DNA of 64,000 nt from Typha latifolia (taxonomy: Eukaryota > Streptophyta > Magnoliopsida > Poales > Typhaceae). Both the position numbers and the translations under genes were made by a program. Where the stretch lies: positions 16,332,704 through 16,396,703 of the forward strand of contig CM034099.1 of the NCBI GenBank assembly GCA_019914945.1, read 5' to 3'. Under the pieces are notes generated by a model. The model was not told the DNA's origin. It ran no database searches and saw only the letters and a list, made by a program, of their open reading frames with translations. This document shows, one piece after another, positions 12,230 to 25,076 of this stretch. The first letter of the stretch is position 1. Each line of letters starts with the position of its first letter.

Positions 12230-14765
12230 GTTATACATGCTTCATGGAGTACATTCTTTGTGAGCTAACAATGCTCTTAAAAAAAATTGCTTTCCTAAAA
12301 CAAATGGTTTGACATTAGCTAATGCAAAATTATGCAACCTTGACACCTCCAACAAAATTGAGAAAGTAGTTTAAACAACTCGATAAAGGAAGAGAAGCTA
12401 AAAGAAGGCACGTTAATGAAGTCCACTGCACTTTAAGAGTTGAATTCATATCTTTGAAGACCTTTGTCGTTTATATATCTCCAAATGCTCCACCCCACAT
12501 TGAAGCAATGGGCGAGCAGTCATGAGAGCAGTGCAATAGTAATTTGTTCATAGATTTTGAAGCCTCATGTCAAAAAAGACTCAAGTGAGATAAATAATTG
12601 ATTGTCAATGATGCAGTGCAATCTTGATCGGGAGAGCTCCTGCAACAAACCTCCAGATAAATATTTTTAATCCTAGGCTATGAAGCTTTATAGCTCCAGA
12701 AAGTATGAGAAGTCATTGATCGCCAATATGAGTTTTTAATAATCATCATAACAAAATAGCTCTAAGCTTCACTATAGAATACATTCTAACTATGCTATAA
12801 AAAAGAATGTTTTTCCAAAACAAATGATGAAAGGGTGCTCACAAAATAGAGAGTTGACCCCACCAATCAAACCAATTTTCCACCTCATATCAACCTAGCT
12901 CATAGCATCCCTCTTAGAAAAGATGGCATCAACTAATGCACCAGATAAAAGCAGTGGATTAGATGACTGAGGAAACCAACAAAAGAGTTCGCGAAAGAAG
13001 GAGAAGCTGAAGAAAGCAAAGCACTTTAGTGAAGTCCACTGCCACCTTAAGGAGTTGAATATATATCTTTGAAGACTTTGTCATTTATATATCTACAAAT
13101 GCTCTACCCCCACATTGAAGCAATGGGCAAATCAGGATAGATGATAGAAGACAAGGAGCCAATCTATTCATTGAACTGGTTATTGTCTTGCTTCAACCCA
13201 AGGTTATAATGAAACTAAACAGCTTTAGCAAATAGGCAGTACAATACTAAATGGTCCACATATTTTGGAGCCTTAGAAGGGAAGTGGGATCAATGGCTGA
13301 TTGCCGGTGATGCAGCAACCTTGATCAGGAGAGCTTTTGTAGCACACCTCCAAATAAACATGTTTAACCCTAGGCTGGGAAGCTTTATAGGACTAGATAG
13401 CCGTCCATAAGCAACTGGGGGATATGGAGGAAGAAAAGTTCAACCATCCACCATTACTAAGGGTGCAATAAGCTAATTTAGTTGCGAAATTGCTAGAGCG
13501 TCGTGATTTCTGAATTAAGTGGTCTTCCAATGTGTATCCTAAGGATGTGGTTCGCCATTACTTCTAGAGAATAAACTCTTGATAAGATCTCGATTCCAGT
13601 CATACCTTAGAATGGGGTCTTTTACATTGTTAACGCTAGGAATCTCCAAAGAAGGTGGGGAGAGGCAGCCAAGGATCATGTATCGGAAGAATAAATAGGA
13701 CGTTACCTACCATGCATTTGACATGAGATCTCTTAAGGCCCACGCCCATAAAGGGTGATGCCTAAGTTTGGCTTCCCAGAAGGATGTAAGAGGAAAAGTA
13801 TGTTGCTTTTTAAAGAAACTGGTAGATGGGTTTGGCTTAGAAAAGAGTCTCCATGCTGACTTTGTATTCGAACTCTTGTCTTACGGATTTCAAATCTTTC
13901 AAATTACTAAGAGGACGACAAAGAAAGCCACAACTTCTCAAGTAGATGGGAGACGATCTGGAGTTGCCTCTCCACCCGACGCCTCTCATCAACGAGATGG
14001 TTGGGAAAGATAGTTATCTTCATGAAGTACTAAGGACAGACTTCAATAGCACCATCCTATTTAGAATTTTCAACCATTAAGAGTTTAGCTTGAACGTTTG
14101 ATGCAACAAAGTCGAAGGCTAGCTTTTTAGATCTCGACAATAACAAAGGATTTCCTAAATAAATACTTCTCATTAGTGGCAAGCAGACTCACCTCTAGAG
14201 TTGAGGTAATCGTGCTACCATTGACAAAGGATGTCGTCTTGCTAAAATAAATTGTTGATTTATCTATATTGATCTCTTGACCCAATAATGAATAGTAAAG
14301 TTCTAAGAGTAGATGTCAACGACATGAGGAGTCACTGCTGGCGCACCCCTTGCCCGTTTCACCCTGTAATACCTATTTGAGATAAGATTTCTCTTCACAA
14401 ACAAAGAGAGAATATTAGACCCGATAATGAATACCGTTTGCTGAAGACCGCATGAGGGTTTGAAAGAACCAATAGCTTCACCATTCACCACCATGTATAG
14501 GGTTGAAGTCAAAATGCAACTGAGTAGTAGGTTAGGGAAGGCCTCCGGAAGTAGTGAGATATAGTCTAAATGAACGTCCACTTTATCCGGACGAAGGCTT
14601 TCACTAGACCGACTTTGAGAAGAAAAAAAAAGGATCTATTCTTGCTTATTGAAGAATTCAGGAGAGCCATCATCTCTTGGGCTATTATTTGATTGTCAGT
14701 TATATCTAGTAATCCAGAATGAACACATTTTGAGTCTTGGAGATGAGATCTTGGTGCAAGATTAT
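12230..14765 (-). mobile_element. Decayed LINE (non-LTR) retrotransposon: RT to zf-RVT region
   Basis: Read on the minus strand from 14765 downward, broken frames give plant L1-type reverse transcriptase in order. First comes a DNQIIAQEMM block. Next is a DLxKAFDRxxW-like block (seen as VKAFVRIKWTFI). Then come VNGEAIGSFKPSCGLQQ and RGAP (about 14330-14510), then KYLG followed by an R-S-K-x3-F-x-F block (about 14080-14190). The zf-RVT-like segment follows, with PRVKH and Cys-containing motifs (about 13200-13400). Many stops and frameshifts interrupt it, so it is dead. No poly-A tail or target duplication was identified. The zf-RVT part is present twice. Confidence 0.75.
12410..13395 (-). repeat. 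Direct duplication inside the LINE remnant
   Basis: Two diverged copies of the same segment. Copy one (about 12410-12695) and copy two (about 13015-13395) share GAAGTCCACTGC, ATTGAAGCAATGGGC, a TTGATCxGGAGAGCT block and a CCTAGGCT...GAAGCTTTATAG block in the same order. Spacing between matching anchors is roughly 600-700 bp. Both cover the zf-RVT-like part of the LINE, so this is a duplication within the element or two truncated insertions side by side. Confidence 0.75.
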
Positions 14766-15744
14766 TAGAGATGAATTTATATATTACATTGCAAAGGTTA
14801 ACATAAAGAAAATTAAAATACCCCTCATTTGACTTTAAATTCTAGTCTCCTTACCCTAAAATACTAATTTAACGTTATTACAACCGTTAAATTTCCACTA
14901 TATTAAACATGCAAGTAAAAGGCATGGCATCTTTTATAGATTTTTCAAAAATTCTACACACACATATATATAGTAAAGAAGTCTAGAATTTTTTTCAAAA
15001 GATTAGCCCTTATGGTATATTATTAGGACTTTTGCAATTTAATTGTATTTAAATTTCTAGAGGCAATAATGAGTTCATCTATGCATCTCGAATATAAATT
15101 GTGTGCATTTAAATATAACAAAATATATATTTAGCATAGAAAACATGATAGCATTTTGCAACACTGTTGCCTATATATCCAAGCACCATCCTGTTTCCAT
15201 TGGAATTAGTTTAGCAAACTGAAAAAGGTCTTCAAATAGGAAGAGACCTCCCAGTGAGTTAATGCTCCCCACCAATTTATTTTTTCTCTTTTTATTTTTT
15301 TTTATCTTCTTTATTTTCCCACATTAACATAGAAGTATGCTCCCAAATTATATATATATATATATAGGAAATAATTATATGGATGAAATGCATCTGTACA
15401 GAGTTGCACTTGCAAGAAAGTTTATATATATATTTTATAAATATAGTGGGCATAAAGGTCTGACTATGTATGCATGCACCTAAACTAGCCTCCTTCAGTA
15501 CTCCCTCCTCATTTGCATCTAGTCCACTAACAAAATTCTTGTAACTAAGGTTCCAAGTATACAACGTTGGAAATTGATATGTAGACGTGCCACTGACAAA
15601 GCCCATCATGAGATTTATTTCTTCTCACTTGGTTGTTTTATTTTTAAACAAAAAAATTATTTCTCTCTTTTATAGATCATATGTCCAAGTTCGTAAGCTA
15701 ATTATATGTTTAACAACAACTAAGCAAAATATAAGCCCCCCAGA
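14766..15744. other. AT-rich spacer between LINE fragments
   Basis: No gene recognised. Holds T-rich runs and a (TA)n tract at about 15349-15365. An open frame of about 105 residues on the minus strand (15292-15609) is low-complexity at one end and resembles no family. Confidence 0.5.
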
Positions 15745-16560
15745 GTATCTGTGAAGGATTCCAACACCATGGTCTCTATAATGAGATGGTAGGAATTGGT
15801 TGATGTAAGCTTCTAAATTACCTCAAAATGCATGAGGCATCTAAAGGTGATACAATACCAAGAAACAAACAAGCGGTAATTGAGGATGTTGGTAAGAACT
15901 TCATAATCCATTTTGATTGCAATCGAGGTTCTCTAGCTTTGAGTAAGGCTAATTAGAGGCCTCTATACAAGAGGTTCATTGGTATAGATAGGAATGACCC
16001 TAAGAAATAGAGGAGAACCATCTATAGAGAAGTCATACTAAGAGAAGTCGAGACCATAGTAGATGTCATCTATAGAGGATTTGGTTCGAGTTACTTTATA
16101 TTTTATTTTTTTCTTTGGAAAATAAGATCATTTCTATCTTTCCAAAGGTAAACACATGCCTTGCTCGATCGATCACCGGAGAAGGGAGGCAGTTTTACTA
16201 TTATCATTAGGTCCTTCAAGGATCTCGCCGCCCTCATAACCAAAGTGCAAAAATTTGAACTAAATATCTAAATATTGTTCAATTCCCTTCCACATCTTAC
16301 AAAATAGATGGCAAAGGAGAGGATGTGCAACCAGACTCAAAATTAGTATTAAGCCCAAAAAGGGAGGTAAAACACTAATTTGCTCCGATTAGCGCGTTGA
16401 TTTGTAAGTATAAAACACTTACCCAAAACATAATTCAAAGCATCACAATTAAAGGAGTTAGCTTTAATAACAATTCGAATATCATCTACAAACATAAGAT
16501 GATATATCATCATTAAACTAAAACCCATCAATTAAGCCATTGTTCATCTCTTCATTAAGC
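15745..16560 (-). mobile_element. Second decayed LINE fragment
   Basis: On the minus strand a broken frame at 16349-16531 gives YHLMFVDD followed by IKANSFNCDALNYVLGKC, the RT palm block (FADD box; here FVDD) and the following helix of plant L1 elements. Downstream the reading resumes with WKDRNDLIFQ, like the C-terminal region of such elements, so the middle is deleted. It may be part of the same insertion as 12230-14765 or a separate one. Confidence 0.65.
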
Positions 16561-17360
16561 ACGGCAAGATAGAATTATAGGAGTATATTATTACTACTAC
16601 AATACAAGCTAGACCTTAGACCCTTGGGCACAGTTACTACAACCCCAGATAACTCCTCAGATAATGGTTATAAGTAGGAAACCCAAATCTGGCCTTATCT
16701 TGTCATGAAATAATAGTCTATCTTAGGGAATACTGTCCTGATTCATGCAACAAGCAATCCTCCAAAAAGTTTAATATATAACTACAATGTGTATGTACAG
16801 AGGAAGAAAAGGACACAAGCTGTCCAACTCCAGCTGGTGGATTACAGAGGAAGAAAAGGAGGCAATGTGTACAGAGGAAGATTACAATGTACCAATCTGT
16901 GGTTAGGCTATCTTTATCTGTTACTTTTGAATCATTATATAGATATACCGAAGGGAAATAAAATTTAAAAAGTATATCCTAGATGTCATATTCAAGTAGT
17001 TTAACTACACATATGCAGCTTTGAAAGGTCAAGCCAATATCATAAATCAGAATAGGTAATCTATCTGCAATTGAGCAGATAAAAGGTCACTACCTGAATC
17101 TCCAACCAAGATCACTTCACATTTTTCCCAAGATCACTAATGCCAGTGATCCACAATTTGCTAATCCATAACAATATAAAATGAAAATTCTCTTCTACCA
17201 GATGAGATAAGGTTAACAAGCCAATAACATAATGAGATGATTTGATATTTGACGTATGAACCTACATAAGGATTTTGAGAATAGCATAAAAATTACAATT
17301 GCTCCTGAAATTCCCCATCCAGTCTGCAGTAACACAAATTTAAGAAAATCTTTCACCTAG
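16561..17360. other. Spacer 3' of the clamp-domain gene
   Basis: Contains a short direct repeat (TGTACAGAGGAAGA at about 16795 and 16868, with GGAAGAAAAGGA repeated between). The part next to 17360 should be the 3' UTR of the minus-strand gene. No coding sequence seen. Confidence 0.5.
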
Positions 17361-20300
17361 TCAATCATACATCCCCTCCTGCTCCCAGACATCCACAAGG
17401 AAATCGACCATTTCCTGCAACATGAGAAGCCAATCTAAGCAACAACCTGATATTGAAAATGGCGACTTAAATTATAGTAAAACAATCTATTCATAAGGTC
17501 TTACAGATAGAGGGATCGGCTGAGGAAATGGCTTGCTGGTCCCAAGCAAACTCTCATAAGTTGCATTCCAACTGCACCCACAAATGCCAAGTAAAATGCA
17601 TCTCAACATATGGGAGCATGGCTTGCGCAAGATAAAATATCTCTTGAGTTTAATCAAACCAAATGATGAATTAGTTTGACATACTATTACAGGTAGCCCC
17701 TCTACTAGCACAAAGGAAATAAAAGAGAAAAAAAAACAACAATTGTTGGTGGTGGCTGAAGGTATTCCAAAAAGGATGAGACCATTGCCAAACTATAAAT
17801 GCCTGAAGGCTTCAAAATTGCTCCAACTAGAACACAAGGTTTCAGTGTTACATCTTATATCAAGATACTTGTCAGGCAAGCTTACATATCAGTAAATTAA
17901 AAACTGGAATACAACCTGGTTCACTACTAGTCAAAGATCCCTCTCTCAATGGTTCAATCATTGGTGGGTCCAATAAAAGTGAGCAGCCGCAATTTTCACT
18001 CAATAGGTTGGTCTTTAATGGGTTTCCAAGTCTTACGGGTTCATCCAAGGTTCAATCTAAACTGGTGTGGAAATTCCACAATGTTTGCTCACATTATTAG
18101 TTGGTTAAGAAACAGAAACTTGAACCAAGCTAATCCAAATTGAACAAAGGACTGAAAATAATAATAGTATGGAATTAACATTTAATTGGGGCTGATGGCT
18201 GCATCAATATTTCATTTCCTTCTATAAAAATGCAAATGACAATCTGTGAGCTTCAATCACTCTTTAATACTTCATGAGGCATAATGGCAGTACAGGATCT
18301 TGCTTAGTTTGCACAAGTATTAATGTTACCAGACAATTATAGTAAGTTAGTACCTTCATGTTCCTCATTTGTTTTTTATAACTTTTGTTATGCGGCCACT
18401 TCTCAAAACTATGAAGCCATGTTTGCTTTAAGTTTAGGGACCTCCCATAAACTAGTTTAGGGACCTCTGAACTAGTTTAGGGACTCCTAAACTAGTTCAG
18501 TAACTAAATAATTTTTTATTTTTTTCATATCTAATTAAATTTACTCTCAAAAAAATTAGGACTAAGAAATAAAACTAACTAATCGAGTTTGGGGCTTAGT
18601 CTCAAACCAAATAAGACCTAATATAATAATATGTTCCTAGTTTAATTCTTGTAACTCAACAGAAGAGAACTTTCATCATGCTCAAAATCACAAAGTGAAT
18701 TATAAAAAGGGTCTACAAAAACCTAACTATAAGCCATGTGCAAGGTGACCTAATTAACTGAACTCCAAACTTAAGTCTCAAAATAGACAAGATAGCTTAA
18801 AATTTCATTGTTATATTAGCATTCTTTCCTTTAATTTCTTGCTTATAAATGATAGTCCAATAAATGTTCAAATGCTTCAATTTTTGAGATTGAATTGATA
18901 TGTACACTAAATCAATTAATGTGCATGAAGACCACATTTTCGTGACATAAAAGAAAACAAATTATTAATGTGAATTCCCTAAGCCTCTTCTTTCATATCT
19001 TCCATAGATTGCAAATGTTACTAAGGTTCAAATGTTGCACACCTTGTGATAAATCTAATTACAAACAAAAGCAACATTAAACAGTATATCTTTGTATTGT
19101 TTATGTATTTTAGGCTTTCTTGAGAGAAAATCTCTTAATCTCCTATTTGTCCAGTTCAGCTTTTCAAGTCATAAGTCAAATACTCACATAAGTCTCACTA
19201 CATAAGGGTTTAACATCATTGGCTACATGATAGCAACATAATTTTAATATCTTATGAAACAATATGAAGTATATATCTGCTTGCTTGTATAAGAGGGTAT
19301 ACATTCATGGTTTCTTTTGGTGCTGCTAACATATATAGTCTATGTCTGATGAAAATGTGCTGCACTTTATACAGATTTATTACAGGTAATAAAGTTTCAA
19401 AAAGCCTGTTGACTTACTCTTTCTCAGGTCAAAACCATATTACTATTTTCTAATAGACATACCTTAACCTCGGCTCCTGAACTTGTTGTGACCTAGTGTC
19501 AGGCCTTCTGTTTCCAATCCATTGCTGTCTAGTGTGATTCCAGAGAAGAAGACCTACAGTTCAAATTAAAAGTGGTTAGAAATTCTAGATCAGCAAAGAT
19601 TTCTTTTCTGATAAACCAGTAAATTTTCCTTTTCTAGTCCTTACCGTGCTAATCAAATTAAGAAATCAGACCAATCTAACATAATTATGTCAAAGAAGAG
19701 AAATACATTTGTAGCAGATTTGAGAAATATTTCCCAAAAGTATTCAAAGATTCTTTGTATCATTGTCCCCATTTACACAAAATTAAGTGATTAACTGAAT
19801 ATTTCTAACTAGGGAAGAGAGAGAGAGAGAGCTCCCTGGATAATGAAAAATGGAAAAAGATAATTGTAGGCACTTAACTTGCTGGGTTCTGTAAGCAAAT
19901 ACTCCGTTGAGTTCATATATGTCAACAAAAAGAACGTAAAGTATGCAAACAAGCAAATCAAAAAATAATGAAGACTGTGCCATTGTTAACCTTAAGGAGA
20001 TTGACAATATTCAATAAATAAAAAGCAATTACCATGGTTTACAAATTCTGGAGGGTTACTGCTGCTTGCTGCTCCATGTTGGTCGAGGGGTTGTGCCGAT
20101 GTACTAATTGAAGAAATACTCCGTTGAGATTGAACTGCACTGTTTTCCATCTCATAAGTGCTCGTACTCCAGAAGTCCTCAGAAACACTGGGCTTTTTTA
20201 CTGTTCGACCTTGAATTTTTAAACCCTTTGAAGGCTCATCTACTGCAGTTACTGGAGTGGGTTTAGTACAACATCCAAGACAACCTCTGCTCTGTTACAA

Positions 20301-23300
20301 ACCAGGTTTAACCATGTAAACGATTAGCATCCGCTTCCTCAGATAAGATCCAGTGATTAGTGACATACTAACGGAATGAAGAGAAACTTGTTTGAAGATA
20401 TCTACTAGCTCAGTTTGCTAAAAAGGCTGAGGCACCTATATTAAAGTATTAAACATTTGCTTCATATGGCAAGTTTTCATATATTGAGAGTTTGACATAA
20501 AATAATTTACACGTTAATATATAAATTGCCATCAGATTACATAAAAAACTTCCCTATCAGTATATCTGTGAACCTTCAGCTGGTTAAGATATAGTTCCCC
20601 AAAATATATTCTAACAAAACAGAAGGAAAAGAATGGAACACCAGAGAGGCACTGTCTTCCAGAAAGGGAGCTTCATTAACTATTATTAATCAAATGACCA
20701 TATAATCTAAGCTTTGAAACAATGGAAGTAAAGTGGTCCTTGCAAAACTTGCCTACTGCATACTGCAAGTCAACATGATGAATAATAATTTCCAGTTCAC
20801 CAAGAGAACTTTGACAAGTACACAAATAGTGAGAGAAAACAACAAATAAATAGCATGACAGCATATCTGTCATTGTTTTCACTGAAACGACAAGGCCAGT
20901 ACTTTACACAATCTACATAATAACATTTTTATTTTTATATTCTATGTAACTTCAACAACTAGGCTCATCAGTAGTATATTGTAGCCAATAGTAATACGCA
21001 AAGTAAACGGACAAATGAAGAACAACCAACAAAAGAAATAAGCTAACATATCTGTTGTACACTTTGTGAGAAGCCAATGTATCTGTTGTGCACTTTACAC
21101 AAACAAGAGCAATTTCCTAGACTACAAATCAAAGCCAAAACGTGTATAAGAGTTAGTTTTCTGGAGTCCATTAAATATCAAACTACTCCAAAAAGTCCCT
21201 CTGTCCCTAAAAATTCTCTATTTTTTTGAACTAACTCATATGACCACCACAAAGTAATGTTCACTAGATGGATAGGCTGCAGCATATCTTTTATCTATTA
21301 TAATTTGTCAACTTTGATATTGTTTCCTGATGCATTACATGATTTGACTTATCTTGATGGCAAATGAGCAACTATAGCTAAGTTTCAGCGGAAGCATTTC
21401 CTACTTGACACATTTGGATGATTTGCGAAAACACTAAAGCCTATGGAGTAACCACCGCTACCCATGGCAACAAATATCTGAATGCAAGTATATGTTGACT
21501 ACACATTTCATGTTAGACAAAGATTAACATATCTAGCATTATGAAGATAGTTAGATACTCCATAATCTACCACAAACAATCAAATAGAAGATGCTAATGG
21601 AGCTATGGAAGTACACAAAATGTTTTCACTTATACATCTAAAGTACACAAAATATTTCTTCCTCCTCATCATCTAGGGCATGCCAGCATTAGAGATGGCA
21701 TGGCCAGGTGTGAGGCCACAATATTGGTGAGCGATGGAGGCTCGATGATAATGGCTCGAAATGCAGTTAAGTCTCCCTTCCTCTTTGTATTTCCCCTCTT
21801 TAGGATTTTCTTGGTTGTCAAAGTAAAAACATCAACGTAAATAAAAAAATATATCTTAAATTGGAAAATTCCAACAAAAAAAATGAATAGGCCCAAGTAA
21901 ATCTTGGATCAGATCTACGGAAAGAAAATAACAGCACGGTGCATCGGCATACTACATGCTGCAATATGTGTCATGTCAGCTGCAAAACCTGTGCCAACAG
22001 CAAAAAAAAATCCTTGTATCCAATAGCTACTTTACCTTACAAGAGCAATTGTTCCTGTTTCTTACTAAAAGGTTTCAATATGATGTTATGCAAAGAAATC
22101 CTTGTATCTAATAGCTACTTTACCTTACAAGAGCAATTGTTCTTGTTTCTTATTCGAAGGTTTCATTATGATGTTATCCACATAAAAAATAAGGAACCTA
22201 TACTTGCCAAGTCAAAAAAAAAAAAAAAAATGAAATAATGCAGAGCAGTAGCATCCTTCTACTTTTTGTCATTGAAACAAGTAAATTTAAGACCGTAGCA
22301 CGTGTGGGTCTATTGCATGGATAACCCTGTAAATCCCTTATTTATGTGCATATCCCTCTAATCAAGTTACTTTTTGCTAAACAATAGTTAAAGACCTAAC
22401 AATTAGAAGTAAATGACACTTGTACATATACATCTCCCCAAGGAGTATGTTGCATGCATCTTTTTACTTTTAATGGTTCAGTTTAACTAATAATTGACAA
22501 CTAATAATATGCAACAACAAATTATGTGACAACAAAAAATATGTGGGCTACTCATGCAAGCAAAAAAAAACTAAGGATTTTGAGAGTATATACAAATAGT
22601 TATCAGAATTAGGCAGACATTCATCCTGCTTAGTGGTCGAGTCATTGGGTTACTGGTTCAACTAGTAGGTCACCCGATCGGAATCTTAGTTTATTTATAA
22701 TTAGATATTTAATAGAAATATAATTCTCAAAATTAAAGATATCCATAAAAGCAATTGAATTGTATTTCTTCCATTATTTAACTAATATTTAGTTTTAGGT
22801 ATATCAAATTATATGACTTGTTTAAAATTGTATCTTAATTACACTTTTAGTTTTTAAAAATATAATTACTTTTATTTTTAGGATTAAATTACCCTTAGGA
22901 TAATAATAGAATAGTTCAATATTAAGGATAATAAGGTAATTTAAAAAAAGAAGAGCAATCCAGTCAATTTGCAAAAACTCATCCAGTTGCACAGTTTGCT
23001 GGTTGAACCGTCAGGGTCAACCGATTTTTACTAGATCAATTGTATTTCTGGTCCGATAATAAAACCGAACCAACTTATTGGTCAGATCACCGATCCAACC
23101 GCTTGGATTATGATAACTATGACATAAAGCAATATCAAATTTAGATACGTATACATGTAATAAGAAATTTAGAGAGGTATAATGCAAAAAAAAGGTTCCT
23201 AGATTTTTATGACATCCTACTCAGGAAAGACCAAATTTTTTGATCTTACACCAGGGAAGGAACTCCATCTTGCCCTGACAATCTCCATCAACGGTCTTTT

Positions 23301-23614
23301 TGCTATTTGCAGATATCTCACAGCCAACCCCATTAATGAGAAAATTGATCTAATCGGCGAGCAATACCTCATCCTCACCAGAAACTATAAAATCCTATCA
23401 ACCAAATTCCACTGGGGAAAATAGCAACAAGAGAGAACGCCAGAGAGAGAAATCTAACAAGTTGGAATCTTGGGATGGTTCGCTTAGAACCAAAGCAATC
23501 CCCAAAAGCAACAAGAGGGAGAACACGGAAGGAAGAGATCTGAAGGAATGATTACCCCATGCAAGCCAGAAGCTGGCCGATCCAGGCAGAGAAAGATGTG
23601 GTTCTGAGGTGCAT
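17361..23614 (-). CDS. Gag1-like clamp (DUF4050) family protein
   Basis: Five coding exons: 23556-23614, 20033-20286, 19469-19553, 17505-17571, 17361-17414 (TGA at 17361-17363). They join in frame to 172 residues. Near the N-terminus the spliced product reads ACMGGCLGCCTKPTP. Two ATGs are possible: the first gives a start at MHLRTT, the second gives MGGCLGCC, which would suit N-myristoylation with nearby Cys palmitoylation. A Ser-rich middle (FWSTSTYE, SQRSISSIST) follows, then the family blocks HGLLLWNHTRQQWIG, WNATYESLLGTSKPFPQPIP and the terminal DFLVDVWEQEG. These match plant proteins of the Gag1-like clamp/DUF4050 family, of unknown biochemical role. The first intron is 3.27 kb and holds an 88-bp tandem duplication and a MITE candidate. 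Exon 1 rests on phase and similarity alone; an acceptor 5 nt further upstream was rejected because it breaks the frame with exon 1. Confidence 0.82.
18419..18618. mobile_element. Short MITE, copy 1 (in intron 3 of the clamp-domain gene)
   Basis: Ends in imperfect inverted repeats TGTTTGCTTTAAG and CTCAAACCAAATAAG, with an A/T-rich core containing CAGTAACTAAATAATTTTTTAT and a GACTAAGAAATAAAACTAACTAAT block. A related copy lies at 31261-31395. The termini resemble small Tourist/Stowaway-like plant MITEs, but the superfamily is not settled. The 5' part carries three short repeats of AACTAGTTTAGGGAC. Confidence 0.6.
22011..22186. repeat. Tandem duplication, period 88 bp
   Basis: Two adjacent units begin TCCTTGTATC at 22011 and 22099 and share ATAGCTACTTTACCTTACAA and GAGCAATTGTTC, with a few substitutions. 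Lies in the first intron of the clamp-domain gene. Confidence 0.9.
22599..23117. mobile_element. Candidate MITE in intron 1 of the clamp-domain gene
   Basis: A 519-bp unit with imperfect terminal inverted repeats: GTTATCAGAATTAGG on the left, and on the right the reverse complement GTTATCATAATCCAAG. Just inside both ends are GGTTCAACT/GGTTGAACC-like phrases in opposite orientation. The core is A/T-rich. A TA target duplication is possible (TA on both sides), but the ends are too diverged to be sure. Confidence 0.5.
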
Positions 23615-25033
23615 CTAGCATCTAACCCCTCATCCAATCCACCCCCACCGCCACTGCAACCGCTCGAGCCCTTCAGGAAGAGAAAGGCTCAAACTTGAAT
23701 CCTGGAAGCAACAAAAAAGGCAAATAAATATGGAAGGATTCAGAAAATAAGGCATCAAATGGGGAATTGAGGAACCCTAGAGAAGGATTGGAGAGAGAGG
23801 TATCCAACCTTTCCCTTCCTTCCCGAATCGATCAGGCCACAAGAGCTCGAATTGAGGAAGAAATGGAGTAAATGGGGGAAGAGAGAGGGGTGGAATGGGA
23901 AAGGGCTTTTCACTTTGTCCTTTGGGCTTCTATTTGTCCCTTTGGATGGTTGGTAGGGTTGATTGGGTTTTTTTCTTTTCTTTTATTTATTTACCAGCCA
24001 GTGATATAATTTACATAGTAACGGTAAGAGGACATTTTTGTAGGAAATTTTCTAAAAATAAGAGAAATATTTTATTGAATTTTTTTTATAAAAAAAAAAC
24101 AATTGGCATGAAAACCACATTGATTTTTCTTTTCACACATTTGCCTAATTTTAAACTTTTTTGCAGTAATTTCTCATTTACTTAAAATGAATTTATAGTT
24201 GCTCCAATAATAATGTCTTTTTTTAATTAGTTATAAATCAATTATTTTGTGTCTCATTTTGAAATAATGATATTAATGAGATGGTGCTCAAAGCCTCAAT
24301 TAGCTAAATAGACACATATTGTATGAATATTTTGGGGTTCAAATCTCAGCTATGGATTTAAGTATCGACTTATCTCGATTTATATCGTTGAGACGGAACA
24401 TTTGTCTTTATAGTTTGTGCTATCTCGTCGAGTATTAATTCAATTCGTAACCTTTAGAGCATCACCGGAACCTAAACCTACTTTAACGAACCAATCAATA
24501 CGATCGATTTGGTCGATCCCCAATTTGAATCATATTGTTTTTTTAAGCACTTGAAACTCATACTTAGAATCTTGATTTCAACACGGTCAATTTAATTAAG
24601 ACAGCCTTAAGTTACCACATCTCTAAAAAAAACTCTTTTAAAAATAATTATGAATTTATTAGGAAAAAAAAAAGCAAAATTTCAAGATTAATTGTTTTGA
24701 TTATAGTGTATCAAGAATAGAATAATTAGAGAATGGAATTATTTTAATCTATCAACCAAAGCCTTTGATACAAACTACTACATGTCATTTTCCTCCATAT
24801 AATGAAAAGTTGTGAACTGCTGATCCAAAATAATTAAAATTATTGTTTTTTATATGGTACTTGTCAGTTAAAGAGAACTATTTCTCCATAATAATATATA
24901 AAATGAGTAACACATTATAGCTTTATTGGTACTCATTCCAAATTATAATCTCCATAATTGTACGTTGACGCAATCATATTGTCATAGAAAGGAGGCTATG
25001 GATGACCGTATCTAGTAGTCAATCAGCCTGCGA

Positions 25034-25076
<43 letters not shown>

